Below are positions 44,854 through 56,800 of a stretch of 64,000 nt of DNA, piece by piece; position 1 is the first letter of the stretch; each line of letters begins with the position of its first letter. The DNA is from Bicyclus anynana (taxonomy: Eukaryota; Arthropoda; Insecta; Lepidoptera; Nymphalidae). Below the pieces are notes generated by a model. The model was given only the letters and a program-made list of their open reading frames with translations. It had not been told where the DNA came from and made no database searches. The position numbers were made by a program, and so were the translations under genes. Where the stretch lies: NCBI RefSeq assembly GCF_947172395.1, contig NC_069108.1, positions 411,501-475,500 of the forward strand, given 5' to 3'.

Positions 44854-47800
44854 ATGGATATGAAGAAAGCATTCGGCGGTGCGATCCTGTTCGTAGCGGT
44901 GTGCTGTTGCATTTGGCTGCTGATCACTCTCTCTACTCTCAGAGAAGGTAACTCAATGGCGCATTATACAGGGTGTCCCGTAATTATAGCAAATTTTCTT
45001 TAAGGCAGGTAGTAGGTATATTGTGGCTATATTTAATTTCAATCGGTACTGAATTACACTTGTAGGTTTAGTAAATTTGTTCATCATGTTTGAAATAGCA
45101 TAACATTCTTATTTGGACTGAATGCGATATAATATATATGTAAAATACCTATATATCCATTAGAAATGTATGTACATACATACGGTAAGTTCGCCTGTTC
45201 GCGTCGGATCTCCCTTTGAAAACTCTCGAAATTAAGTATACTAACACACCAATATGTCGAAAAGTCATTACCACCAATAAATAAGAGACACGCACAGATA
45301 GACCATAGTTCCGTGCGCCCAACCAATCCTGTGTAAAAAAAACATTTAGTGACGGCTGTTCAACAAGAGAACGGGATTGTGAGACAAAAATAGTGAGCAG
45401 CGGTGCGTTTGAAGGAAAGTCTTTTACTGTTTTATGTGTATTTTGGATACATTAGCTATTTCTAGACGTTAATTATGATAAAAGGTTTTATATTAATTAT
45501 GAATTTGGTTACATTTTATACAGTTAACTATTAAAATAAGGTGGACGCGAATAACTACACCGAATTCATAAAACTTGCACTTTGCGTCCGACAGGGAATA
45601 ATAACAAAAGCAAATCGCATCCATTTTCCATTTCCATCTATTCACCTATTGTAGATACATTTTTGATTATGTAGGTATGTATTTATTATAATACTAGCGG
45701 ACGCCCGCGACTTCGTCTGCGTAAAATTCGATGTCAATTTTACTACTACCCCCTAACCTAACCTAACCTACCCTACCCCTACCATACCCCTACCCTATCA
45801 CTACCCCAACCCTACCACTGCCCCAACCCTACCCCTACCCTACCCCTACCTTACCTATACCCTACCCCAATCCTACCCGTACCCTCCCCGTACCCTATCC
45901 CTTTCCTACCCCTATCCCACCCGTACCCCTATCTCACGCCTATCCTACCCCTACCCTGCCACTTCCCTATCCTACCCGTACCTCTACCCTACCACTACAC
46001 TACCTCTACCCCGACCCTACCACTACCCTAAACCCGGCCCTAAACCTACCCTACCCCTACACTACCCCTACGCTTCCCTACCCGTACCCTAACCTACCCT
46101 GTAACTTCTCTATCTTACTCCTACCCTTAGCAAAATCGGTCCAGTCCTTCGAGAGTGGTGGTATGACCAAGAGAAATAGAGACTTCTATGCTAATAATAT
46201 AAAGAGGTAAAGTTCGTGTGGTTGTAGGAGGTAATCTCTGGATCTACTGGACCGATTTGGAAAATTGTTTTACCAATAGAAAGCTACGTTATTTGCGAGT
46301 GTCCAAGGCTATGTTTGATCCCCATATTCACACGGGAACGGGAACTACGTAAATGAAAGCGCCGGGCGTCATATAGTGGAATTTCTGCGTCTTTTAGAAA
46401 TTTTGTATTATCTCCGAAACTATTTAAGTAATTAACATACTGTAAAGGGCAAATCTTATCTCCATAATACCCTTGTGATTATTAAATAATTTATTTTAAT
46501 AAGGATTAAAGTTTAGTTGTATAAATAATGAGGTAAACCTAAGTATATAAAATTAATAATTTTTAAAACACAAAAGGCCTTTTTTCTTCTATATATCAGC
46601 TAATATATAGAAGATAGATATATGGTGTCGCGGACTTTTTTGTAGAACTTTTAAAGATACATAAAGTCTCCATATATTAATTTCAATTTTACACAATAGT
46701 TAAGGCAGCGCATGCGAATAAGTCTGCCTAAGAGGATTTTCGGTCCGACCTGTATGACAAAAACTGTGATAACTCGGCTAATATATATGATACCAATATA
46801 AAATATAGCCTATAGCACTCCCCGATAATGTAGCATTCTACTGGTGAAAGAATTTTTAAAATCGGACCAGTAGTTCCGAAGATTACCCCATTTAAAAAAT
46901 GTGACAAACTTACAAACTTACAAACTTTACCTCTTTATAATATTAGTATAGATTATATATGTAATTATGTATTGAAATAATAGTATAATATTTTTTATTA
47001 GGTCTATAGTTTAACTCATTTTAGTTCTTTTTGGTTATTTATTATTAAGTTTATTTTTCAGTTTAATTTAACAGTAGGTATTAGTTTAGATTATAAGGCT
47101 GTGTTGGCTGTGTTCGTGGCGTTACCCAATCTGTGGTTCCAGCTGAAAATCAGCGTCAAAATTTAAATGGTTACGTAGCATTATGCTGAGCTGGGGCCAT
47201 TTTCTGGGTTATGCCACACATCGCAGGGTATTGTCCTGGATGTCCTGGTGTACTGGAGATATTGTGATGTGTGACATAATTTCGAAATAAATGCATTTTT
47301 CTTTCTTTCTAATCTATACTAATATTATAAAGAGGAAAACTTTGTTTGTATGTTTGTTTGTTTGTTTGTAATGAATAGGCTCAAAAACTACTCGACCGAT
47401 TTTAAAAATTCTTTCACCATTCGAAAGCTACATTATCCACAAGTAACATAGGCAAAATTTTATTTTGTAAAAAATAGGGTTCCGTAAGATATTTAGGTTT
47501 TTGGAACACAAGGTGTAAAAAATCAACCAGAAATCTAGTGTAGGGGTAGGTGGGGGTAGGATAGGGGTAGTTGAAAGTTTACATCAACCAGAAAAGTAGG
47601 GTAGGGGTAGGATAGGGGTAGTTGAAAGTTTACATCGAGTTTCACGCGGACGAAGTCGCGGGCGTCGGCTAGTTAATGGATAAGACGTAAATGGTCGATA
47701 CACCACCTATTTATAGTTTTGAATAATCCCCTAGGGTGACGGATTTTCGAAACTTTCCAATTTGAATCGGTTTTTTCAATACCTTAGCTGCTGGAATTAA

Positions 47801-50800
47801 GATTTTTGATGAACATTACGGATTAAATTACCAATGTTTTTATTTATTCTTTACAAGTTAGCCCTTGACTACAATCTCACCTGATGGTAAGTGATGATGC
47901 AGTCTAAGATGGAAGCGAGCTAACTTGTTAGGAGGAGGATGAAAATCCACTCCCTTTTCGGTTTCTACACGGCATCGTACCGGAACGCTAAATCGCTTGG
48001 CGGCACGTCTTTGTCGGTACTGTAATAACATTTTTATAAACAACTAGCGGACGCCCGCGTCTTCGTCCGCGTGGAAATGTAAACTTTCAAGCCCTATTTC
48101 ACCACTTCAATGATTATTATTGAATCCGATTATATTTCGTATTTTTTTTATGATTTATGAACAATTTTTTAAAACTAACTCTAAAAATGAGGGACTTTAA
48201 ATACGAACTTTCAACCCCTATTTCACCCTCTTCTTATTTTACTTTCGCAATATAAAGTATCCTTTAACCTTCTCCGTATTATGGTCTTAAACCGTGCCAA
48301 GTTTCATTTGAATTCATTCAGTAGTTTCAGCATGATGCCCGAATAACAAAAAAACACGGACAGACAGACAAAAAATCGAAAAAAATATTTTAGCTTCAGT
48401 ATCCATTATATAATGCCCCCCAACAAAAATTATCAAAATAGCTTTAACTAGCTGACGCCGCGCGGTTTCACCCGTGTGGTTTCCGTTCCCGTAGGAATAC
48501 GGGAATAATATACAGCCTATAGCTTTCCTCGATAAATGGGCAGGGGACACTGGAAGAATTTTTCAAATCGGACCAGTAGTTCCTGAGATTAGCGCGTTCA
48601 ATCAAACAAACAAACTCTTCAGCTTTATAATATTAGTTTAGATAAAAGGTCTGTATTAAAGAAATTAAAAAATTCGAAAAAAATATAAAAACAAAAAACC
48701 CAACTGCTTAAGCGTAATGAACTGAAAAAGGAGAAGGCGGTGACAAATAATACTTTTTACAGGCAAAGAATGAAATACCAATATTTGTCACCGCATGCGA
48801 ACAAAGACTTTAGTCAGAATTTTATATAGATACTAGCGGATGCCCGCGACTTCGTCCGCGTGGAATTCATTTTACACAAATCCCACGGGAAGCATGGATT
48901 TTTTCGGGATGAAAAGTAGCCTATGTGTTATGTGTGTATATAATACAGAGTGAAATCTATTTCCATTCATTCCATTCCATCCAATTTCCGCCAAATACCT
49001 TCTGTAGCCGCAGCGTACCTAAAGGAGGAACAAACATACATACTTACACACAAACTTTCGCCTTTATATATATATTATATTAGTGTATAAAGTGTATAAA
49101 GAGCTTAAATTTTTTGTGGTTGTTGGGGGTAATCTCTGTATTTACTAAACCGATTTTGAAAATTCTTTCATCAATAGAAAGCCACGTTATTTGCGAGTGT
49201 CATAGGCTATATTTTTACTCCGAATTCTCACAGGAACGGGAACTATGCGGGTGAAACCGTGATGCGTCCTGTAGCGGCATATTTGCGTCTTTTAGGAATT
49301 TTGTGTTATCTCCGAAACTACATGTCTAATTAACATACTGTGATAGGCACATCTTATCTCTCCTCCATCCTCTTGATGAGGTTTCTTAATTAGTCCAGGT
49401 GGAATTCGGCCGTGGCTAGTTACCACCCTACCGGCAAAGACGTACCGCCAAGCGATTTAGTGTTCCGGTGCCGTGTAGAAAGCAATCAGTTTCATCCTCC
49501 TCCTAACAAGTTAGCCCGATTACATCTTAGATTGCATCATCACTTACCATCAGGTGAGATTGTAGTCAAGGGCTAAATCGTAGACTAAAAAAATAAAAAA
49601 TAAATACATATTTGTAATGTGCTCGCCAAGACCTTTCTTTTGACATCAAACACGTAATGAATTTCAGGTTTATTTTTTTGAAATTAGATTTTCCATCGTA
49701 TCCAAAAAATACCAATATTCCATGAAATTCGCAGGTGATTGTTAGCAAAAGTGAATTTTTACTATCGTAGCATTCTTTAGCCTTTTTTTAAGCCTAAAAG
49801 TAGCCAGTTTTAGCTATAAAGTAGTTAAATTTAGCAATAGATACAAACGGGTCGATTTTTTGATCATCATTATCAACCCTCTAACGGACGCCCGCGACTT
49901 CGTCCGCGTGGAATTTAGTTTTTCACAAATCCCTCCGGAACCATGGATTTTTCCGGGATAAAAACTAGCCTATGTGTTAATCCAGGCTGTAATATATCTC
50001 AATAAAAAATTTCAACTAATTCGGTTCAGTAGTCGAGGCGTGAAAGAGTAACAAACATTCATATCATCAAAATCATCAGTTTTCGCAAATCTCTTGAAAC
50101 TATGGATTTTTTCGATAAAAAGTAGCCTACGTATTAATCCAGAGTAAAATCTATTTCCATTCCAAATTTCAGCTAAATCGCTTCAGTAGTAGCGGCGTTA
50201 AAGAGTAACAAACATCCAAACAAGCATCCAAACATCCATACAAACTTTTGCGTTTATAATAGTAGTAGGATATTAGGCTCACTGTTGAGAACAATTCTCC
50301 TCTCAGAATGAGAGGGGTTTTGTGATATTTAATTTCATAAAACTATTCCTATTTTTGATGTCGGTATGAAAATATTGTAAATTGTGTCAGGTGACAGCTG
50401 CGAAGTCAACGGAGTCAGGGGGACTTGCAAGGACATCAGGGCCTGTCCGTCCGTGGACGATCTCATCATAGCGAACACTGTAAGTATGTCAGGGTGGTAC
50501 TAGAAGTCAGAACGTTTTTTTTTTTATCCAATGACAAGTTAGTTCTTGACTGCAATCTCACTACTCAAACTAATGTAGAACAAAGGTTATGATTCACAAC
50601 ACTTGTCAGGACCCATCAGGCGATGCTTCTGCGCTCGCCCAAACCCCCCGGTGACGCCGCTGAGGTCCCATAAGGAACCTACGGTACTTACACAATCAGG
50701 AAAAAAAAAAAACTTGTCAGGACAACTTAATTAACAAATCAAACTGTAACCAAAATAAGACCCTAGAATGGCAAAGAATGACCTTGAGTGGAGTCACGCA

Positions 50801-53800
50801 CTTGTAAACGATGTGTGTAGGGTTAAGGGATCCTTTGACTGTTAACAAACACTCCCCTTTTCCACTCAAGTCAATCTCCCCGCCTATCCAAGTAACCCAT
50901 AAAGAACTACACAACAAGAGATGTGGACGGCTCGAACGCCACGAGCACACTGAAGCCAACACGAGATCGAGCGACGTCATATCCGTCACAGACTACTATT
51001 TCCTACACTATTTATTAAAAACATGTAAATTTAAAAGCGGCCAACGCGGCGATAACATTTATTTACTGTATGATATCCACGAAGGGTTGTAAGTACGCAC
51101 CGGATGACATTTGTTACATATAATCACAATTTCGTATAAATGTCAACTAACATTCGTCAAAGTCAAAGGGACGTGATAGCCCAGTGGATGTGACCTCTGC
51201 CTTCCATTCAGAGGGCGTAGGTTCTGGCCCGAGGTATGCATCTCCAACTTTTCAGTTATGTGCAAGAAATATCACGTGTTTCAAGCGGTGAAGTAAAAAT
51301 CGTGAGGAATCCTGCATACCAGAGAATTTTCTCATTGTGTATACGTGTGTGAAGTCTAAAATCAAAAAAATCTAAATTCATTTATTTCAAGTAGGCTCAG
51401 TTTACAAGCACTTTTGACACGTCAGTTGACTATTTGTAAAGATTCTACCACCGGTTCGGAAGGCAGGTTCTGCTGAGAAGATACCGGCAAGAAACTCAAC
51501 AGTTGCTCTTTTGAAATGAAAAAGTCATACAGTACTATAATTTACAATTGATAACAATTATAATTTCTTATAGTTTCTTATAGTTAGTTTTATAGTTTAG
51601 TCTGCCAATCCGTATTGGGCCAGCGTGGTGGACTAAGGCCTAATACCTCTCATTTTGAGAGGAGACTCGAGATCATCAGTGAGCCGAATATGGGTTGATA
51701 ATGAAAATGATGAAGTAAAATCTGCAAGTAATATAATGATATATTTCAGTTATGTTCGTTCAGCCGGGGGCAGATAGTCGTCTGCTGCAAGGACCAGCCT
51801 GTTGAGAAGGTGGTTCCGGTAGTGAGGATGATGGAGGAGTAAGTTTTTTTTAAATAAATATTTACCATATGTCTATACTAACATTATAAAGTTAAGAGTT
51901 TGTTTGTTTGATTGAACGCGCTAATCTCAGGAACTACTGGTTCGAATTGAAAAATTCTTTCAGTGTTAGATAGCCCATTTATCGAGGAAGGCTATAGGCT
52001 ATATATTATCACCGTATTCCTAAAGGGAACAGGAACCACGCATATGAAACCGCGTGGTTTCTGTTCCCCGCATATAAAACACGAGAATATAAAAATATAA
52101 AAGAGTGAAATAGGGTAAATTACACATTTATAAAAATGAGTACATAAATAGGGAAATAGGGAAATAATGTTTACACTGATTTTTACGCGGACGATGTCGC
52201 GGGCGTCCGCTAGTTTGACGGCCTCCGTGGTGCAGTGTTAAGCCCGGTGGATTTAGGTCCTGGGTTCGATCCCCGGCTGCGTCGATTGAGGTTTTCTTAA
52301 TTGGTCCAGGTCTGGCTGGTGGGAGGCTTCGGCCGTGGCTGACAAAGACGTACTACCGAGCGACTTAGCGTTCCGGTACGATGTCGTGTAGAAACCGAAA
52401 GGAGTGTGATTTCATCCTACTCCTAACAAGTTAGCCCGTTTCCATCTTAGATTGCATCATCACTTACTATCAGGTGAGATTGCAGTCAAGGGCTAACTTG
52501 TTAAGAATAATAAAAAAAAACATTCACGTAGCATGTAATAAGTTTATCGAAATTTTAAATTTTGTGTAGTTTTGACTCCAGGCTATCCTATCTTGTCTGA
52601 TAGCACAATATTTAGAATATATAGTGATAAGACATTAATTGGCCCAGGCATTGTAGAATGCCTAGGCCAATTATACAGATTACCGGTAATAATGACGGAG
52701 AATGTTTTAAACCCAATGTTTTATACGGAACTCTGGATGGGCGAATCCGACTCACACTTGTCTGGTTTGTTTTTCAGGAACCATTCCATATCAGCAGAGA
52801 TAGTGTCAGAGAGCGACAGCTGCGATCCAATCTCTCACGTGGTGGTGAATGTCTCTACTGCTTTAGCGAGTATGTACTTTCATCTGTTTTGTTTTAATAG
52901 TTCTAATAGTTTTTGAGCCGTGATAGCCCAGTGGATATGACCTCTGCCTCCGATTCCGGAGAGTGTGGGTTCGAAATCCGAGGCATTCACCTCCAAATTT
53001 TCAGTTGTGTGCATTTTAAGAAATTAAGTGTCTCAAACGGTGAAGGAAAACATCGTGAGGAAACCTGCATACCTGAATTATTTTTAATTCTCTGCGTGTG
53101 TGAAGTCTGCCAATCCGCATTGGGCTAGCGTGGTGGACTAATGGCCTAACCCCTCTCATTCTGAGACTCGAGCTCAGCAGTGAGCCGAATGAGTTGATAA
53201 CGAATAGTTTCGTAATCTACTTAAAAAAAGGAGGAAATTCTCAATTTGTTAATGTTTGTTTGTACCTCATAACTTCGTAATTTCTTAAATTTGATAAAGA
53301 TGAAAATCGGTTTTGTAATTTTGTTTAAAATGAAAATCACGAAATTGTTCGTACTGTGACGCTTTCGTTCACTAAAGTCAGAAAAATAAAATATTTTTAA
53401 CAAAAAAAATAGAAACGATTTCAAAAACACAAAAATAAACTCAAACGTGAAAATAATATCGTATGTGCTACCTTCTGATCGCTTTGAAATCGGTGCAAAC
53501 ACACAATTCATTAACTCAAACCGTTTAAATCTAAAGACAGTTTCTTTTCCGTGGTTGTTTCAGAAACCTCTTTAATTAATACGTCATTAGCTGAAACTAT
53601 ATACTATATCCTTTCTATTGATGAGTTTGAAGGCGATGCCATGCCAAATTTAATATTAAAAAAAATTGAAAAAAAAAATATTATTAAAAAAATATGGCAA
53701 ATATTATTTTTATTAAAAAACAAATATATTAAAGGTTTATATTGTTATTCTGATACCGCCTTCAAGTCGAATAATATACGACGTTAGTGTGAGTTTTTGT

Positions 53801-56800
53801 CCTATAGTGAATGTAAGCGACACAGTACTTAATTCAGTTTGGATTTTAACATAAACTTAATAAACCGATTTTTGGAAAAAAATAAAGGGAACCGGAACCG
53901 GACTCTTTCAAACAAAAAAAAATAATTTGCAAAATTGGTTAATAAACGACGAAGTTATGAGTTAAGGTAAGAAAAAAAAACAAAAGCGAATTGCAAATCT
54001 CATCCTTTTTTTTTGAAATCATTTAAAAATTAGGCCATGAAGTCGCAGTGCCAAAAAATTTCTCCATTTCACCGCGGCTAGTTGCCTCGACTGGTGACAG
54101 AAGGGCTGGTTCATTTAGTGCAAAAGGAAATTTTGGGATGATGACTAGAAACGAATCCTCGGCAGCGCCGCAAATCTGACCCTTTAAATCCCTGTAGCTC
54201 CGAAAGTAATGATCGCAGATACCCTGCGATTTTTACAAAATTGCTTTACTATTAGCATACTTCTGATTTATATACAATTTAAAAAACAGTTATCATCCCT
54301 ATATTCTTGACACAATATGATCTGTCTAATTATTAAGTTAAGTAATCTTAAGTTCCTCATTGTATTCTATAGCAATAAAAAAATATATATTAAATATTAT
54401 TCTGCAATGACAGTTGTATATTAGTAACCACGGTAATAACAGAGGGCCTAGTGACAGTTTGATACTGTGACGCGATCGTTGACGTAAACGCGAATTTCTA
54501 AGGAATTGAAACAGCGCCATCTAGCGGCACTACTGCACAACTGTTTCAATTCCATATAAATTTGCGTTTACGTTAAAACTACCCACTAGTTCACTAATGC
54601 GCATTTTTTGCCTACCCCTAACTTACCCTACTACCAACCTAAGCCTACCCAACCCTACCCTACTCTACCCTGCCCTATCTCACACACTGATGTGTCTCTC
54701 GTGTCAGAGTGCGTGCAGTACCAGGAGGCGCTGGTGTACCCCTGCATGCAGGGGGTCGTGGGGCCTGCGCGCGAGCCCCGCTGCAACTGGATGCCCCAGG
54801 CGCTCGTCAGCGAAGGCCAGAACGCGAGCCCCGGGGAGTTCCCTCACATGGTGAGCCTCTGGACCCTATTTGATCACCTGTCTGACGCAGTTAGTATTGG
54901 GTCCAGTTAAGGATTTTATATTTTCTAAATTACCTCAGGTTTCTTTTTATAGAATATTGATGAGTTCCTTAAAGATAAAAGCGCTTGGAGGCCATTGGAT
55001 CAGCTTCCACCTTCACACAGGAAGTAAAACTATAAGAAATTGTAATGTTGTCTTCAATTGTAAATTATAATACTGTATGACTTTTTCATTTCAAAAGAGC
55101 AACTGTAGAGTTTCTTGCCGGTATCTTCTCAGCAGAACCTGCCTTCCGAACCAGTGGTAGAATCTTTACAAATAGTCAACTGACGTGTCAAAAGTGCTTG
55201 TAAACTGAGCCTACTTGAAATAAATGATTTTTGATTTGATTTGATTTGAATAGGCTCGCGCTTGACCACGATCTCACCTGATGATCTGACTTCTGTTCTA
55301 GCAATCGTTTAATTTAAGTTTTATATGTTCTCACAGGTTCACTCAGCTAATATTCTGTCCATGTATGTAGAGTATCCATAGTAATATTTAGTTTTTAGCT
55401 CATCCATAAGGTGATAACGCTATTGTAAGTCCGATGCACACGTCGACGTGTACCATATAAATTGAATATACTAACTAACCCAATGCATTTTGTAATATAT
55501 AATATCAGTTGAACATTAAACGGTTTTTTTTTTGTTCTTGATATCTGCGATCAGTCGTCAGACTTTATGCAATTGAATTGTGTGACTTAGTCCTTGTCCA
55601 GAAGGGGCAAATTCGTCGCGAATACATACGCGCGTTGTCGAAGTACTAGACATCAATACGTCGCGTCCACAAGCATCGCGCGAATTCTAAATACACGCGT
55701 AAATCGCGTGCACTACGCAGGACTCTCGACGCGCGCTTGATTCGCACGTATTGCGCGCGAGTCGAGATACTAGAGATCAGAGATGTAACGGAGCTTCGAA
55801 TCCGGTTCCGTTAAGTCGGAACTTCCGATTATTATTACACTTTCGGTTCCGACTTCGGTTCCGATACTTTTGTATCGGATGTTAATCGGAGGTCGAACGA
55901 AACAAAGCGGGCGGCGCGCGACGGCCTGTGTCGAACAGGTTCATACATGTTCAAAAACGTATAAGTATTAGTGATGATCCGTTATTGTGGTGGAAAGTAA
56001 ATGGAAATACAAAATTCCAGCCCCTACAATCAATTGCCCGGCAATATTTGTCATGTCCACCGGGCTCGGTAGCTAGCGAACAACTTTTTAGTGGTGCTGG
56101 CCTAATTTACGACTTTTTAAGAAATAGATTGGATGGAGACAAAGCATCAAAGGTTTTGTTCATAAAGTACAATACATTACTTTTGGAGTCCTGATTTTGA
56201 TTTTGATTTAATTTGTTTTAGCTTTTGTTCATTTATTGTAATGTAACCAAATGTAACACGCTACTTTGGGTTTTAATTTTAATTAAACTTCATTAATTTT
56301 ATCTTTTGTTTATTTGGAATATTATAATATATATTATTATTTTTTTCACAGTTGTTTTTTATTTTATAATAAAAAATAAAAATGAAAAGAATTGACTATA
56401 AATCATGTTTTATTTGTCCTTAAACAAACTGACCCTGCCTCCGATTTCGATTCCAATTTCGATTCCGATTCCGATAAACCAAATTTGAAAACTCCGATTC
56501 CGATTTCGGTTCCGATAAAACTACCTCCGTTACATCCCTGCTAGAGATGCCTTGTTGCGTCCAGTTAACGCGTGAACTCCATATTTCGTACTGAATTCCT
56601 CCCTAATTGCTCGCGCGTTGGTACGCACCTTCTGGACGCAACGATCGCGCGTAATACGCGAGAGAGAACCGCGGCGAATTCGCCGTTTCTGGACTGGGCC
56701 TTATGGTTTCTGACAGGAGAGCCATAGCTCTCAGCTCAGTCAGCTCGCTTCAGGCGTTTGATTCGCGGTGCTACCACCATTGAGCTAACGAGGCGATTGG

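Noticed and set aside
45745..46130. Interstitial telomeric repeat
   Set aside because: The insect telomere repeat is TTAGG; here the unit is CTACCC/CCTACC and lies within Helitron-like ends.
50717..51092. ~90-codon frames on both strands in intron 2
   Set aside because: No splice borders, no motif, opposite strands equally open; treated as unassigned DNA.
52572..52777. N-terminal extension of protease exon 4 (MTPGYPILSD...)
   Set aside because: It runs through a TTTTCAG acceptor and an inverted repeat; the phase from exon 3 requires the exon to begin at 52778.
56745..56800. tRNA gene on the minus strand
   Set aside because: Only an A-box-like stretch is clear; no convincing cloverleaf.
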